Part shown: piece by piece, positions 18,932-30,398 of the stretch | Layout: each line of letters opens with the position of its first letter | Numbering within the stretch: position 1 is the first letter of the stretch | NCBI GenBank assembly: GCA_016764915.1 | Contig: JAESQY010000060.1 | Coordinates: forward strand, 34,094 to 98,093 | From: Aliivibrio sp. | GTDB taxonomy: Bacteria; Pseudomonadota; Gammaproteobacteria; Enterobacterales; Vibrionaceae | Reading direction: 5' to 3' | DNA length: 64,000 nucleotides | Translations under genes and position numbers: made by a program | The notes under the pieces: generated by a model | Databases searched by the model: none | What the model was told of the DNA's origin: nothing | What the model saw: the letters and a program-made list of their open reading frames with translations, nothing else

Positions 18932-19367
18932 ATTAGTAAAACTTACCGATGCACTTCTTGATGATGTATGGCGAATTGAACAAGTTGCCCATACGCACCC
19001 GTGGGCTGAATCGATGATTCGCGATTTAAACAGTCGAGGTGGTTATCACTGTGGGCTGTTGCTCGATGATAATCTTGTTGGGTATTTCTACTCACAACAT
19101 ATTGTTGGTGAAGTGACACTGTTAACCATTGCTATTGATCCACAGTACCAAGGGAGAGGTTTGGGTCGTAAATTAAGCGAATTATTTATTGCTGAATGCG
19201 AAAAACTCAATGCTGAATCTGCTTGGTTGGAAGTTAGAGAGAGTAATACAAAAGCATTTTCGTTGTATGAATCCGTTGGGTTTAATGAAGTCACCCGGCG
19301 TCATAATTACTACCCAACAGCTAACGGTAAAGAAGATGCACTTATTATGAGTTACCTATTCTTCTAA
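18921..19367 (+). CDS. rimI: Ribosomal protein S18-alanine N-acetyltransferase
   Basis: GNAT enzyme that acetylates the N-terminal alanine of S18. The 148-residue protein shows VTLLTIAIDPQYQGRGLGRKL (acetyl-CoA loop QGRGLG) and the RimI signature WLEVRESNTKAFSLYESVGFNEVTRRHNYYP. I chose ATG 18921 over GTG 18915 because it fits the family start. No strong ribosome binding site is seen; the 11-bp overlap with holD suggests coupling. Confidence 0.93.
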   Translation: MNVKLVKLTDALLDDVWRIEQVAHTHPWAESMIRDLNSRGGYHCGLLLDDNLVGYFYSQHIVGEVTLLTIAIDPQYQGRGLGRKLSELFIAECEKLNAESAWLEVRESNTKAFSLYESVGFNEVTRRHNYYPTANGKEDALIMSYLFF

Positions 19368-19375
19368 ATCTTATC

Positions 19376-19404
19376 TTTAGATAGTGGCGGAGTTTGCGTA
19401 TAAT
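19376..19404 (+). promoter_or_regulatory. Likely prfC promoter
   Basis: TTTAGA (19376-19381, four of six to consensus) and a perfect TATAAT (19399-19404) are spaced 17 bp apart, just after rimI. They predict a leader of about 155 nt before prfC. I saw no known riboswitch in that leader. Confidence 0.5.
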
Positions 19405-19570
19405 TCAGCCACTTTGGCCAATCGGCTATTTTTAAGTAGATGGAGTATTCAGATGTAAACCTAACGAATTAATGTGAATTAATAATTAGTTTTCTAATCA
19501 CTTAGAAATTATCATTTTAATAAAGCGTCATATTAGGGCGTTTTAATCGTTACATCTCAAGGTTATCACT

Positions 19571-21151
19571 ATGTCATTTTTACAAGAAGTGGGTAAACGT
19601 AGAACGTTTGCCATCATTTCTCACCCCGATGCGGGTAAAACCACCATTACTGAAAAAGTGTTATTGTTTGGAAATGCGATTCAAAAAGCGGGTACTGTTA
19701 AAGGGCGTGGCTCAAATCAACATGCTAAGTCTGACTGGATGGAGATGGAAAAAGAGCGTGGCATCTCTGTAACGACCTCTGTTATGCAGTTTCCGTTTAA
19801 CGGCTGTTTAGTGAACCTGTTAGATACTCCGGGACACGAAGATTTCTCTGAAGATACTTATCGTACACTGACCGCAGTTGATTCTTGCTTGATGGTTATT
19901 GATGCGGCTAAAGGTGTCGAAGCTCGTACGCGTAAACTGATGGAAGTGACGCGTCTGCGTGACACGCCTATTGTCACTTTCATGAACAAACTCGATCGTG
20001 AAGTTCGTGATCCAATGGAAGTGCTTGATGAGGTAGAGACAGAGCTGAAAATGGCTTGCGCTCCAATTACATGGCCTATCGGCTGTGGTAAAGAGTTTAA
20101 AGGTGTTTATCATATCCATCGTGATGAGGCGATTCTGTATGCTTCAGGCCAAGGGCATATGATTCAAGAAAAGCGCATCATTAAAGGGTTAGATAACCCT
20201 GAATTACAAGCCGCAATTGGTGATGAGTTAGCAGCAAGTGTGCGCGAAGAACTGGAATTAGTCATTGGTGCTGCTCATGAATTTGATCATGATCTGTTTT
20301 TAAGTGGTGAGCTAACCCCTGTCTTTTTTGGTACCGCTTTAGGTAACTTCGGTGTTGATCATATGCTTGAAGGTTTGACTAAGTGGGCACCTGCCCCACA
20401 AACACGTCAAGCGATAGAGCGTTCTGTAGAAGCAACAGAAGAGAAGTTCTCTGGTTTTGTTTTTAAAATTCAAGCCAATATGGATCCTAAACATCGTGAC
20501 CGAGTCGCATTTATGCGTATTGTTTCTGGAACTTATAAACAAGGCATGAAAATGAATCATGTCCGTACTGGTAAGAGTGTCAGTATTTCAGATGCCGTCA
20601 CTTTTATGGCTGGAGATCGTACGCGTGCAGAAACGGCCTATGCGGGGGATATTATAGGTTTGCATAACCACGGTACGATTCAAATAGGTGATACGTTTAC
20701 TCAAGGTGAAAACTTAAAATTCTCAGGTATTCCGAACTTTGCACCTGAGTTGTTCCGTCGTATTCGTCTGCGTGATCCTCTAAAGCAGAAGCAGTTGCTT
20801 AAAGGGTTAGTGCAGCTTTCTGAAGAGGGTGCAGTTCAAGTCTTCCGTCCACTACAGAATAATGATCTGATTGTTGGTGCGGTTGGGGTACTTCAGTTTG
20901 ATGTGGTTGTATCTCGTCTAAAATCTGAATACAACGTTGAAGCTATCTATGAAAGCGTCAACGTGGCGACTGCTCGCTGGGTCGAGTGTAAAGATGGTAA
21001 GAAGCTTGATGAGTTCCAACGTAAAAACCAAATTAACTTGGCGCTGGATGGTGGGGATAATTTAACCTACATCGCACCAACGATGGTTAACCTCAGCTTA
21101 GCGACGGATCGATTCCCTGAAGTGGAATTTAGAGCAACTCGCGAGCATTAA
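19571..21151 (+). CDS. prfC: Peptide chain release factor 3
   Basis: GTPase that recycles RF1/RF2 from the ribosome after termination. At 526 residues it is close to E. coli RF3 (529). GTPase motifs are [13 protein letters not shown] (G1), [14 protein letters not shown] (G3) and NKLDRE (G4), followed by the EF-G-like domains II and III. It is transcribed alone; the strand changes after it. Confidence 0.97.
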   Translation: MSFLQEVGKRRTFAIISHPDAGKTTITEKVLLFGNAIQKAGTVKGRGSNQHAKSDWMEMEKERGISVTTSVMQFPFNGCLVNLLDTPGHEDFSEDTYRTLTAVDSCLMVIDAAKGVEARTRKLMEVTRLRDTPIVTFMNKLDREVRDPMEVLDEVETELKMACAPITWPIGCGKEFKGVYHIHRDEAILYASGQGHMIQEKRIIKGLDNPELQAAIGDELAASVREELELVIGAAHEFDHDLFLSGELTPVFFGTALGNFGVDHMLEGLTKWAPAPQTRQAIERSVEATEEKFSGFVFKIQANMDPKHRDRVAFMRIVSGTYKQGMKMNHVRTGKSVSISDAVTFMAGDRTRAETAYAGDIIGLHNHGTIQIGDTFTQGENLKFSGIPNFAPELFRRIRLRDPLKQKQLLKGLVQLSEEGAVQVFRPLQNNDLIVGAVGVLQFDVVVSRLKSEYNVEAIYESVNVATARWVECKDGKKLDEFQRKNQINLALDGGDNLTYIAPTMVNLSLATDRFPEVEFRATREH

Positions 21152-21177
21152 AATTAATAGATAGAAATTTAAAGCAC

Positions 21178-21209
21178 AAAAAAGCCCAACTGAAGAAACA
21201 GTCGGGCTT
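21178..21209 (-). terminator. Terminator of the peroxiredoxin gene
   Basis: On the minus strand AAGCCCGACTG pairs with CAGTTGGGCTT (one G-T wobble) and is followed by a run of T. It lies between the converging prfC and prx genes. On the plus strand no T run follows, so it mainly serves prx. Confidence 0.8.
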
Positions 21210-21238
21210 AGCAATTTATATAGGTAGAATCTAAACGA

Positions 21239-21847
21239 TTACTTACCTAGGTCTGCTGTGTGCTCAGAAAGGTAGTCTGCAACGCCTTTTGGCGATGCGT
21301 CCATTCCTGATTTACCTTCTTCCCACTGTGCTGGACATACTTCACCATTTTTCTGGTGGAAGTTCAGTGCATCAACCATACGTAACATGTCATCAATGTT
21401 ACGACCTAGTGGCAGGTCATTCACGACTTGGTGACGTACAAGACCGTCTTCGTCGATTAGGAAAGAACCACGGAAAGCAACGCCAGCTTCTGGATGCTCA
21501 ACATCGTAAGCTTTACAGATTTCGTGCTTAACATCAGCAATTAGAGGGTATTGAACTTGGCCAATGCCGCCATCTTTAATAGCCGTGTTACGCCATGCGT
21601 TGTGAGAGAACTGTGAATCAATTGAAACACCAATCACTTCAACACCTTTAGCTTGGAAATCTGAAAAACGCTTGTCAAAAGCAATCAGCTCAGATGGGCA
21701 AACAAATGTGAAGTCTAGAGGGTAAAAGAAAACAACCGCTTTTTTACCTTTAGTTTGCTCTGCAAAGTTGAATGAATCAACGATCTCACCGTTACCAAGA
21801 ACAGCTGCAGCAGTAAAATCTGGGGCTTTACGACCTACTAGTACCAT
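21239..21847 (-). CDS. Typical 2-Cys peroxiredoxin (AhpC/Tsa family)
   Basis: Reduces hydrogen peroxide, organic peroxides or peroxynitrite using thiols. The peroxidatic cysteine is Cys50 in FTFVCPSEL and the resolving cysteine is Cys171 in EVCPAQW. The 202 residues, GGIGQ insert and extended C-terminal tail are those of the eukaryote-like (sensitive-type) Prx1 branch, though the tail motif is DYL rather than YF. It diverges from an OxyR-type regulator, which suggests peroxide-inducible expression. The electron donor (thioredoxin or other) cannot be told from sequence. Confidence 0.93.
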   Translation of the reverse strand: MVLVGRKAPDFTAAAVLGNGEIVDSFNFAEQTKGKKAVVFFYPLDFTFVCPSELIAFDKRFSDFQAKGVEVIGVSIDSQFSHNAWRNTAIKDGGIGQVQYPLIADVKHEICKAYDVEHPEAGVAFRGSFLIDEDGLVRHQVVNDLPLGRNIDDMLRMVDALNFHQKNGEVCPAQWEEGKSGMDASPKGVADYLSEHTADLGK

Positions 21848-21872
21848 TATTTGCTCCTAAATATTTTTTGAA

Positions 21873-21892
21873 TCCAAACATCATTGTTTGGA
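21873..21892. promoter_or_regulatory. Inverted repeat in the prx-oxyR intergenic region
   Basis: TCCAAACA and TGTTTGGA flank TCAT, 8 of 8 paired, about 26 bp upstream of the prx start. It could be an operator or a 5'-UTR hairpin of prx. A TATAAT at 21914-21919, read from either strand, lies close by. OxyR-like ATAG half sites (21927, 21950) are weak. Confidence 0.45.
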
Positions 21893-21975
21893 ATACTGTT
21901 TAACGAGACTTACTATAATCAAAATGTTAGATTGAAAAAAGAGAAATTAATAGATTATTACAATCGAGAAAAACG

Positions 21976-22872
21976 ATGACGAAATGGCCCTCTTTAAAAC
22001 AACTTCATTATTTAGTTACCCTATTTGAAACTCGACATTTTGGTGAAGCAGCTCAACGCTGTTTTGTTAGTCAGTCAACATTAAGTAAAGGTATTCAAAA
22101 CCTTGAAGAGTTAGTCGGTTGTCAGCTGATTGAACGAGAGAGTAAAACCTTTGTTTTTACTTCTGTTGGAATGGATGTAGTTAGCCGAGGTCGAGAGTTA
22201 CTTGCGGGTGGTCAAGATTTAATGGAGTTGGCGCAATGTAAAACAGATTGCATGCAAGGTCAGCTAAAAGTGGGGTGTATTCCCACCATTGCGCCTTTTC
22301 TGTTGTCCGATCTTGTTCAAGAAGTGAATCGACGTTTTCCGCAGTTGGATTTGCTGTTGAAAGAGGATACTACCACCAATCTATTAGCCGCACTTAAACA
22401 GGGCCAGCTTGATGTATTGATTTTGGCTCTGCCTGTGGATATCGGCACGATGGAGAGCAAGGTTGTAGGTCGAGATGCGTTTAAAATGGTGATCAGTAAA
22501 GATAAAGTTGATTCAATAAAGCAGCCTGTTCATTATGATGATCTGCCTGATCAATCTGTTTTTTTGTTAGAGAAAGAGCACTGCTTAACTGAGCACGCGG
22601 TATCAGCATGTCAACTCACGCGGAGAGAGAAAATTAATCCATTTAGCGCAACTAGCCTTCATACGTTAGTGCAGATGGTTGCTAATGGGTTGGGGACCAC
22701 GTTTATCCCCGAAATGGCCATCAAGCATGGCTTACTGAAAAATCAAAATTTAGTCGTTGTTGAACCACCCGGAAAAGAAGCTTACCGTGAAATTGGATTA
22801 GTGTGGCGCTCAAGCTCATCACGTTTAGATACGTTTGAACAATTGTCTATGTTGGTCAAATCGATTCTGTAA
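21976..22872 (+). CDS. oxyR: OxyR-type LysR-family peroxide sensor/regulator
   Basis: 298 residues with an N-terminal winged helix-turn-helix (HFGEAAQRCFVSQSTLSKGIQNLEELVG) and a C-terminal sensor domain. The redox pair Cys203 and Cys212 (EHCLTEHAVSAC) has the same nine-residue spacing as E. coli OxyR Cys199/Cys208, and SATSLHTLVQMVANGLG matches the OxyR region after it. It is divergent from a 2-Cys peroxiredoxin, its likely target. Vibrios may hold more than one OxyR-like gene, so the symbol is by similarity. Confidence 0.85.
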   Translation: MTKWPSLKQLHYLVTLFETRHFGEAAQRCFVSQSTLSKGIQNLEELVGCQLIERESKTFVFTSVGMDVVSRGRELLAGGQDLMELAQCKTDCMQGQLKVGCIPTIAPFLLSDLVQEVNRRFPQLDLLLKEDTTTNLLAALKQGQLDVLILALPVDIGTMESKVVGRDAFKMVISKDKVDSIKQPVHYDDLPDQSVFLLEKEHCLTEHAVSACQLTRREKINPFSATSLHTLVQMVANGLGTTFIPEMAIKHGLLKNQNLVVVEPPGKEAYREIGLVWRSSSSRLDTFEQLSMLVKSIL

Positions 22873-22880
22873 ACGCTTAT

Positions 22881-22900
22881 AAGAGCGTTGATACGCTCTT
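22881..22900. terminator. Hairpin between converging oxyR and CBS genes
   Basis: AAGAGCG and CGCTCTT form a 7-bp stem around TTGATA. It lies in the 32-bp gap between two convergent stops. T runs are poor on both sides, so it may act as a weak bidirectional terminator or transcript-end stabiliser. Confidence 0.5.
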
Positions 22901-22904
22901 CATA

Positions 22905-23345
22905 CTAAAAAATCTCTACTGGCTCGACTTCTTCTTGTAGCTCAAGCATGTTGATCGCTATACCAACAAAATCGGTGTCAGTAATGATGCCAACTAATTT
23001 ACCATTGTCCAAAATAGGCAAGCAACCAATTTTATGTTTCTGCATAAATTTTGCTGCTTCTTTCAAACCACCATGCGGGCTAACGGTCATTACATTTTCA
23101 TGCATTAATTCCGAAAGTTGTGCTAAATGATGGCTATCTAAATTTCTGTCTTGCTTCTCTAGTGAGGACTCTTGTGCTGAGAGCAGGTCTTTTTGAGTCA
23201 CTAGACCGAGCATTACTCCCTCCTCATCGACAATAGGAAGGTGATGTATGTCATGCTCGTTCATCATCTTACGTGCATCGTCAATAGAGTTTGAGCGAAG
23301 CAGGGTATGAGGTTTTGGAGTCATCATATCGGATACTTTAAACAT
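22905..23345 (-). CDS. Two-CBS-domain protein
   Basis: 146 residues made of a tandem CBS pair: the first (about 1-60) has VSDMMTPKPHTL and HDIHHLPIVDEEGVMLGLVTQKDLL, the second (about 75-140) has MHENVMTVSPHGGLKEAAKFM and KIGCLPILDNGKLVGIITDTDFV. CBS pairs bind adenosine nucleotides and regulate partners; here no enzymatic domain is attached, so the partner is unknown. It is transcribed alone toward oxyR. A perfect inverted repeat (CTCTAT-AAAT-ATAGAG, 23386-23401) lies 41-56 bp before its start. Confidence 0.9.
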   Translation of the reverse strand: MFKVSDMMTPKPHTLLRSNSIDDARKMMNEHDIHHLPIVDEEGVMLGLVTQKDLLSAQESSLEKQDRNLDSHHLAQLSELMHENVMTVSPHGGLKEAAKFMQKHKIGCLPILDNGKLVGIITDTDFVGIAINMLELQEEVEPVEIF

Positions 23346-23646
23346 AGTGGGTACCTGCTATAAGTGATTGAATGAAATGTTGCTACTCTATAAATATAGA
23401 GCTAATTACTGGGAATTTTTGTGAGTAGAATAGTTTTTATCTCTGTTTATCAAGTTTTCGAACCTTTTTCTGTTGTAGGTCAATTTTCGATGACTTTGTT
23501 CTGGCACTAAAAACGTCAATTGTTACACATTGCCTCTATATTAAAGGCTAAATCTAGCTAATAAAAGGAAATGCGCTCTTTACAAACTGTGAATTATTAA
23601 GCGCTTTGGGTATACTGTCGGCCAGCTGAAATTTAGGGCAACAAAC
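23346..23646. other. Divergent intergenic region, CBS gene / queA
   Basis: 301 bp without a gene. It holds the inverted repeat CTCTAT-AAAT-ATAGAG at 23386-23401 near the CBS gene and, on the queA side, a good -10 TATACT (23611-23616) with only a weak -35 (TGTGAA, 17 bp upstream). I see no RNA gene in it. Confidence 0.5.
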
Positions 23647-24708
23647 ATGCAAGTATCAGATTTTCACTTTGACCTTCCTAATGAGCAGATCGCTCGTTAT
23701 CCTCAAGCCGAACGTACTGCCAGCAGACTGCTACAGTTGGATGGTAATTCAGGTCAACTATCCCATCGTCACTTCAAAGATATGCTCGATATTGTCGAAC
23801 CAGGCGATCTGATGGTTTTCAATAATACGCGTGTGATCCCTGCAAGAATGTTCGGCACTAAAGCGTCGGGAGGAAAACTAGAGGTGTTGGTAGAGCGTAT
23901 GCTTGATGAGCACTCAATACTTGCCCATGTTCGTTGTTCTAAATCACCAAAACCGGGAACACGTATGTTCTTAGGTGAAGAGTCACAGTATGAAGCAGAG
24001 ATGGTAGTCCGTCATGATGCTCTGTTTGAAATCAAATTTCTCTCTGAAAAACCCGTGCTGGAGATTCTGGAAGAGATCGGGCATATGCCACTTCCTCCTT
24101 ATATAGACCGCCCAGACGAAGACGCAGATAAAGAGCGTTACCAAACTGTTTATAATGAGAAGCCTGGAGCCGTTGCCGCACCTACTGCAGGCCTACATTT
24201 TGATAATGAACTGATGTCGAAGATGACAGAGAAAGGTGTTGAGTTTGCCTATGTCACTCTTCATGTTGGTGCTGGTACCTTCCAACCCGTTAAAGTCGAT
24301 AATATACATGAACATCACATGCATGCAGAATATGTCGAAGTACCGCAAGAGGTGGTTGATGCTATTGCGGCGACTAAAGCACGTGGTGGGCGAGTGATTG
24401 CCGTTGGAACGACGTCTGTGCGCTCTCTTGAAAGTGCCGCTCAAAGTGCCTTAAAAGAGGGGCGTGAATTTGGCACTTTCTTTGGCGACACGGATATCTT
24501 CATATTTCCTGGTTATAAATATCAGTTGATTGATGGTTTGATTACCAATTTTCATCTGCCAGAGTCAACACTCATTATGCTGGTCAGTGCTTTTGCAGGA
24601 TATGAAAATGTCATGAAAGCGTATGATTCAGCAGTGAGTAATAAATATCGCTTCTTCAGTTATGGCGACGCCATGTTTGTCTCTAAGCGGGATGTTGAAA
24701 ACGCATAA
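23647..24708 (+). CDS. queA: S-adenosylmethionine:tRNA ribosyltransferase-isomerase QueA
   Basis: Converts preQ1 at the wobble position of tRNA to epoxyqueuosine. The 353 residues show the family start [17 protein letters not shown], then [39 protein letters not shown] and [21 protein letters not shown]. It is followed by tgt, the preceding enzyme of the queuosine pathway, in the common queA-tgt-yajC-secDF cluster. Confidence 0.97.
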   Translation: MQVSDFHFDLPNEQIARYPQAERTASRLLQLDGNSGQLSHRHFKDMLDIVEPGDLMVFNNTRVIPARMFGTKASGGKLEVLVERMLDEHSILAHVRCSKSPKPGTRMFLGEESQYEAEMVVRHDALFEIKFLSEKPVLEILEEIGHMPLPPYIDRPDEDADKERYQTVYNEKPGAVAAPTAGLHFDNELMSKMTEKGVEFAYVTLHVGAGTFQPVKVDNIHEHHMHAEYVEVPQEVVDAIAATKARGGRVIAVGTTSVRSLESAAQSALKEGREFGTFFGDTDIFIFPGYKYQLIDGLITNFHLPESTLIMLVSAFAGYENVMKAYDSAVSNKYRFFSYGDAMFVSKRDVENA

Positions 24709-24816
24709 TTGAAACAGATATATATACAATTTATAGGCTAAACTAACATTCAAAAACACAGACACTTGATAACAGGATTAGCCATATATCACTAAGTAAC
24801 TTTCCCTGCTTAATGA

Positions 24817-26019
<1,203 letters not shown>

Positions 26020-26038
26020 TTAACGAGGACGTTATTCA

Positions 26039-26374
26039 ATGAGTTTTTTCATCTCTTCAGCTCACGCAGCCGGTGAAGCAGGCCCGCAAGGTGGTGGTTT
26101 CCAAATGTTCATCATGCTTGGTATGTTTGCTGTCATTTTCTATTTTATGATCTATCGCCCACAAGCTAAGCGTACCAAAGAGCATAAAAACCTAATGAGC
26201 TCAATGGGTAAAGGTGACGAAGTACTAACTTCTGGTGGTTTGGTGGGTAAAATAACTAAAACGACTGAAGACAACGATTACATTGTTATTGCTCTTAACG
26301 ACAGTAATGAAGTCACTATCAAAAAAGATTTTGTTAGTGCAGTTCTTCCAAAAGGTACGCTTAAATCTCTATAA
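26039..26374 (+). CDS. yajC: Sec translocase accessory protein YajC
   Basis: 111 residues with one membrane segment (about 22-40, MFIMLGMFAVIFYFMIYRPQ) followed by the hallmark RPQAKRTKEHKNLMSSMGKGDEVLTSGGLVGKI. It is part of the SecDF-YajC complex. It starts 19 bp after tgt with an AACGAGGACG ribosome binding site and precedes secD. Confidence 0.95.
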   Translation: MSFFISSAHAAGEAGPQGGGFQMFIMLGMFAVIFYFMIYRPQAKRTKEHKNLMSSMGKGDEVLTSGGLVGKITKTTEDNDYIVIALNDSNEVTIKKDFVSAVLPKGTLKSL

Positions 26375-26404
26375 GCTATCGATAAGAACACTATTTATAT
26401 GAAA

Positions 26405-26438
26405 ATGCCCCTTTTTTCTTTTGAAAATGTTGGGGCAT
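26405..26438. other. Hairpin in the yajC-secD spacer
   Basis: ATGCCCC and GGGGCAT form a 7-bp stem around a 20-nt A/T-rich loop. No T run follows the 3' arm, so it is more likely an intra-operon processing or stability element than a terminator. Confidence 0.45.
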
Positions 26439-26461
26439 AAACAGTTTTAAGGATCCTCGCT

Positions 26462-28315
26462 GTGCTAAACCGTTACCCTTTGTGGAAGTACATAATGATA
26501 GTGTTTACGCTAATCATTGGTGCACTTTACGCTTTTCCCAATATATATGGTGAAGATCCAGCAATTCAAATTACTGGAGTACGTGGTGCTCAAGTAGAAA
26601 CGACAATGCTGGATACTGTTACTGACAAGTTAGAAGAAAACGGTCTCTCTTTTAAAAATGTCGCGTATGAGAACAACGCCATTCTCGTTCGCTTTAATGA
26701 TACTGATACTCAAATCAGTGCTCGCGACATTATCAATGAATCTTTAGGCAAGGAGTATATCGTTGCCTTAAACCTTGCGGCTTCAACACCTGATTGGCTT
26801 GAATCAATTGGTGCAGCGCCAATGAAGTTAGGTCTCGATCTTCGTGGCGGTGTGCACTTCTTAATGGAAGTGGATATGGATTCAGCGATGGAGAAACTGA
26901 TCGGTCAGCAAGAAGATACGTTTCGTACCGAGCTTAGAGAACAGAAGATCCGCTATCGAGCCATTCGTAAACTGGGTAAAGATGGCGTCGAAGTTGTCTT
27001 ACGTAATGATGAACAGTTAGAACAAGCGAAAAAAGAGCTTTCATCTCGTCATCCAGATATGATTATTATTGATTCGTCCGCCACCAGTTATGCTCTGGTT
27101 GCAAGGTTTACTGATGCTCGTTTGCAAGAGATGCGTAACTATGCTGTTGAACAGAACATCACCATTCTACGTAATCGTGTTAATGAGTTAGGTGTCGCTG
27201 AGCCACTAGTGCAACGTCAAGGGGCGAGCCGAATAGTGGTTGAGCTTCCTGGCGTTCAAGATACTGCTCGTGCTAAAGAAATTTTAGGCGCGACAGCAAC
27301 ACTAGAGTTTCGTGAAGTTGATGATAGAGCTGACCTCGTTGCTGCAGCAAGTGGTCGAGTACCACCTGGAAGTGAAATCAAGCTTGATCGTAATGGCCGA
27401 ATTGCCGTTGTTAAAAAACGTGTGATTTTAGGTGGTTCTAGTATTACCGACGCCAGCTCAAGTGCTGATGAGTATGGTCGGCCACAAGTTAACATCTCGC
27501 TTGACAGCGAAGGTGGTAGCAAGATGACTGCTTTCTCGAAAAAAAATATCGGTAAGTTGATGGCTACCATATTTACAGAGTATAAAGACAGCGGAAAACG
27601 TACGCCAGAAGGCAAGGTTGTGTTAATCAAGCACGAAGAGGTGATTAACCAAGCGACGATTCAATCAGCGTTAGGTCGTAATTTCCGTATTACCGGTATC
27701 GATTCTCAGGCGGAAGCTCATAATTTAGCATTGTTACTGCGTGCAGGTGCTTTGATTGCGCCAATCTCGATTGTTGAAGAGCGTACAATTGGTCCCTCAA
27801 TGGGGCAGCAAAATATTGATATGGGTATCCAGGCATGTGTTTGGGGTATGGTCGCAGTTATGTTATTTACGCTGTTTTACTACCGAACTTTTGGCCTGAT
27901 TGCTAACATTGCTTTGGTCACTAACTTAGTGCTTATTATTGGTGTTATGTCGATGATCCCTGGAGCAACCATGACCCTGCCAGGTATTGCAGGTATCGTA
28001 TTAACGGTCGGTATGGCTGTGGATGCAAATGTACTGATTTTTGAGCGTATACGTGAAGAGCTACGTGATGGAAAAAATCCGCAACAAGCGATACATCAAG
28101 GTTATGCTAATGCATTTAGTACAATCGCTGATGCGAACATTACTACATTGATTACCGCGATTATTCTCTTTGCGGTCGGTACTGGCGCAATTAAAGGTTT
28201 TGCTGTGACACTGTCAATTGGTATTTTAACATCAATGTTTACCGCTATTGTTGGAACACGTGCCATCGTGAACTTGGCATACGGCGGTAAGCGTATTAAG
28301 AAATTGTCGATCTAA
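26462..28315 (+). CDS. secD: Protein translocase subunit SecD
   Basis: RND-family membrane protein that uses the proton gradient to help pull secreted proteins across the inner membrane. The 617 residues have an N-terminal membrane segment (about 7-27), a large periplasmic domain with [16 protein letters not shown] and [10 protein letters not shown], and a C-terminal bundle of five segments with [19 protein letters not shown]. The start is GTG ([10 protein letters not shown]), matching E. coli. It is directly upstream of secF. Confidence 0.97.
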   Translation: MLNRYPLWKYIMIVFTLIIGALYAFPNIYGEDPAIQITGVRGAQVETTMLDTVTDKLEENGLSFKNVAYENNAILVRFNDTDTQISARDIINESLGKEYIVALNLAASTPDWLESIGAAPMKLGLDLRGGVHFLMEVDMDSAMEKLIGQQEDTFRTELREQKIRYRAIRKLGKDGVEVVLRNDEQLEQAKKELSSRHPDMIIIDSSATSYALVARFTDARLQEMRNYAVEQNITILRNRVNELGVAEPLVQRQGASRIVVELPGVQDTARAKEILGATATLEFREVDDRADLVAAASGRVPPGSEIKLDRNGRIAVVKKRVILGGSSITDASSSADEYGRPQVNISLDSEGGSKMTAFSKKNIGKLMATIFTEYKDSGKRTPEGKVVLIKHEEVINQATIQSALGRNFRITGIDSQAEAHNLALLLRAGALIAPISIVEERTIGPSMGQQNIDMGIQACVWGMVAVMLFTLFYYRTFGLIANIALVTNLVLIIGVMSMIPGATMTLPGIAGIVLTVGMAVDANVLIFERIREELRDGKNPQQAIHQGYANAFSTIADANITTLITAIILFAVGTGAIKGFAVTLSIGILTSMFTAIVGTRAIVNLAYGGKRIKKLSI

Positions 28316-28327
28316 GGAAGTATTGAA

Positions 28328-29275
28328 ATGTTTCAGTTAATGAAAACAGACAAAGTGATCGACTTTATGCGTTGGTCAAAGGGTGCCTTTTTCTTCTCGT
28401 TATTGATGATAGGTGCTTCGATTGCAACATTATCAACAAACTGGTTGAATTGGGGTTTAGATTTTACCGGTGGAACCCTAATTGAAGTAGGTTTTGAACA
28501 CCCTGCGGATCTGGAAAAAATTCGTTCCTCTCTTGAGGTTTCTGGTTTTGGCGATGCGACAGTGCAGAGCTTTGGTACTGCGAGAGATGTCATCGTTCGT
28601 CTTCGCCCTCGTGATGATGCTAAAGGTGCCGTTCTCGGTAACCAAATATTGGATGCCCTACAGCAAGGTACGGGTGACAGTGTTGAGATGCGTCGTATCG
28701 AGTTTGTTGGTCCAAATGTAGGCGGAGAATTGGCCGAGGCAGGTGGCCTTGCTATCTTAGTGTCACTGATTTGTATTATGCTCTATGTTTCAATGCGTTT
28801 TCAGTGGCGTCTTGCTGCGGGTGCTGTGTTGGCATTGGCACACGATGTAATTATTACACTGGGTATCTTTTCTATATTGAATATTGAAGTTGACTTGACC
28901 ATTGTGGCGGCGCTATTAACCGTAGTGGGTTATTCACTGAACGATACCATTGTTGTGTTTGACCGTATTCGAGAGAATTTCCGTAAAATGCGTAAAGGTG
29001 ATTCGATTGAAGTGATGAACAACTCGGTAACTCAAACGTTAAGTCGAACATTAATTACTTCCGGAACCACTCTTTTTGTTGTTATTGCTTTGTTTACTCA
29101 AGGTGGGGCAATGATTCACGGCTTTGCCTTAGCATTATTGTTAGGTATTACGGTTGGTACTTACTCTTCAATTTATGTCGCCTCAGCATTAGCTCTGAAA
29201 CTTGGTATTACCCGAGAGCACCTAATGCCACCGCAAATAGACAAAGAGGGGGAGGAGATCGAGGAGATGCCATAG
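28328..29275 (+). CDS. secF: Protein translocase subunit SecF
   Basis: Partner of SecD. The 315-residue protein has an N-terminal membrane segment (about 19-38), the conserved GLDFTGGTLIEVGFE, and a C-terminal bundle with VVGYSLNDTIVVFDRIRENFR and TSGTTLFVVIALF. It starts 12 bp after secD with AAGGAAG upstream. The operon ends with a strong terminator. Confidence 0.97.
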   Translation: MFQLMKTDKVIDFMRWSKGAFFFSLLMIGASIATLSTNWLNWGLDFTGGTLIEVGFEHPADLEKIRSSLEVSGFGDATVQSFGTARDVIVRLRPRDDAKGAVLGNQILDALQQGTGDSVEMRRIEFVGPNVGGELAEAGGLAILVSLICIMLYVSMRFQWRLAAGAVLALAHDVIITLGIFSILNIEVDLTIVAALLTVVGYSLNDTIVVFDRIRENFRKMRKGDSIEVMNNSVTQTLSRTLITSGTTLFVVIALFTQGGAMIHGFALALLLGITVGTYSSIYVASALALKLGITREHLMPPQIDKEGEEIEEMP

Positions 29276-29321
29276 GGTCTTCTTACTATACTTTGCCGTT
29301 AGTAATTACACTGGCGGCAAT

Positions 29322-29354
29322 AAAAAAGCCAGAATTATTAATTCTGGCTTTTTT
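29322..29354. terminator. Bidirectional terminator between secF and suhB
   Basis: AAAAAAGCCAGAAT and ATTCTGGCTTTTTT form a perfect 14-bp stem with loop TATTA. The A and T runs at the two ends make it a good terminator on both strands, for secF and the converging suhB. Confidence 0.9.
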
Positions 29355-29384
29355 TATGTAGAGAGTAATCACTCTCTAGGTATT

Positions 29385-30188
29385 CTATTTCATCATTGCG
29401 TCGTTGCCGTTCTCACGGATTTTCTTCAGCATAGGTTTGATGATTCGTGCACAACCAGCAACAATGTTACCAGAGACTAGGTGGTTTGTTCCGCCAGAAA
29501 AATCAGTACAGATAACGCCAGCTTCACGAGCAATTAACTCTCCAGCTGCCATATCCCAAGGCTTTAGGCCTAATTCGAAATAACCATCAACTCGCCCAGC
29601 CGCAAGATAGCATAAATCAAGAGAAGGAACGCCATTTTGACGAACATCTGCGCATTCGATAAACATCGAAGCTAAGATTTTCATGTAGCTTTCAGAGTGT
29701 TGTTTCTGTTTTGTTGGGAAAGTTGTTGCTAACGTCGTTCCAGCTAAATCACGAGACTCTTTAACACGAATTCGTTGATTGTTTAGCTGAGCACCACCAC
29801 CACGAGTACCCGTGAATAACTCGTTACGCATTGGATCGTAGACACAGGCAACTTCAGTGCGGCCGCGCATACGTAAAGCGATGGATATTGAGAAGTGAGG
29901 ATGACCGTTTACAAAGTTAGATGTTCCATCTATTGGGTCTATAATCCATTGACACTCTTTGTCTCTGCCCTCTTTAGAGCCAGATTCTTCAGCCAAAATA
30001 CAGTGGTCAGGGTAAGCTTTTTTGATAATGTCCATAATCATAAATTCAGCTTCATGATTGATGTTTGTAACTAGGTCGTTAGAACCTTTTTGAGAGACTT
30101 CCGTTTTACTTGGATTCTCGAAAGATTTAGCAACATGGTCGCCAGCCTTGCGCGCAGCACGGATAGCAATGTTTAGCATTGGATGCAT
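29385..30188 (-). CDS. suhB: Inositol-1-monophosphatase family protein SuhB
   Basis: Inositol monophosphatase-fold protein that in E. coli also joins the NusA/NusB antitermination complex on rRNA operons. The 267 residues begin MHPMLNIAIRAARKAG, as in E. coli, and carry the metal-binding signatures EESGS, WIIDPIDGTSNFVNG and KPWDMAAGELIAREAG. An upstream in-frame ATG (30326) would add 46 residues unlike any SuhB, so ATG at 30188 was chosen. It diverges from trmJ, the usual arrangement. Confidence 0.95.
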   Translation of the reverse strand: MHPMLNIAIRAARKAGDHVAKSFENPSKTEVSQKGSNDLVTNINHEAEFMIMDIIKKAYPDHCILAEESGSKEGRDKECQWIIDPIDGTSNFVNGHPHFSISIALRMRGRTEVACVYDPMRNELFTGTRGGGAQLNNQRIRVKESRDLAGTTLATTFPTKQKQHSESYMKILASMFIECADVRQNGVPSLDLCYLAAGRVDGYFELGLKPWDMAAGELIAREAGVICTDFSGGTNHLVSGNIVAGCARIIKPMLKKIRENGNDAMMK

Positions 30189-30398
30189 AGATATTTCCCA
30201 ACAGATGTTAAAGAACGAAAAGCGGCGGAGAGTATAACAAATAAATCCGAAAAGGAAAGCGGTTATTTTTTGCTCAATGATAGGGTGAAAGTATGCACAG
30301 TTATCAAAGCTAGATAATGCTGACAATGGAAGTATTCGGTCATCATGAATTGTGTTAATATACGTCGGTTTTTTGTTGGCTTTAGGTAAGATTACACC

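Noticed and set aside
21920..21965. OxyR box upstream of oxyR
   Set aside because: Only weak half-site matches (TTAGAT, ATAGAT) with wrong spacing; not enough to call.
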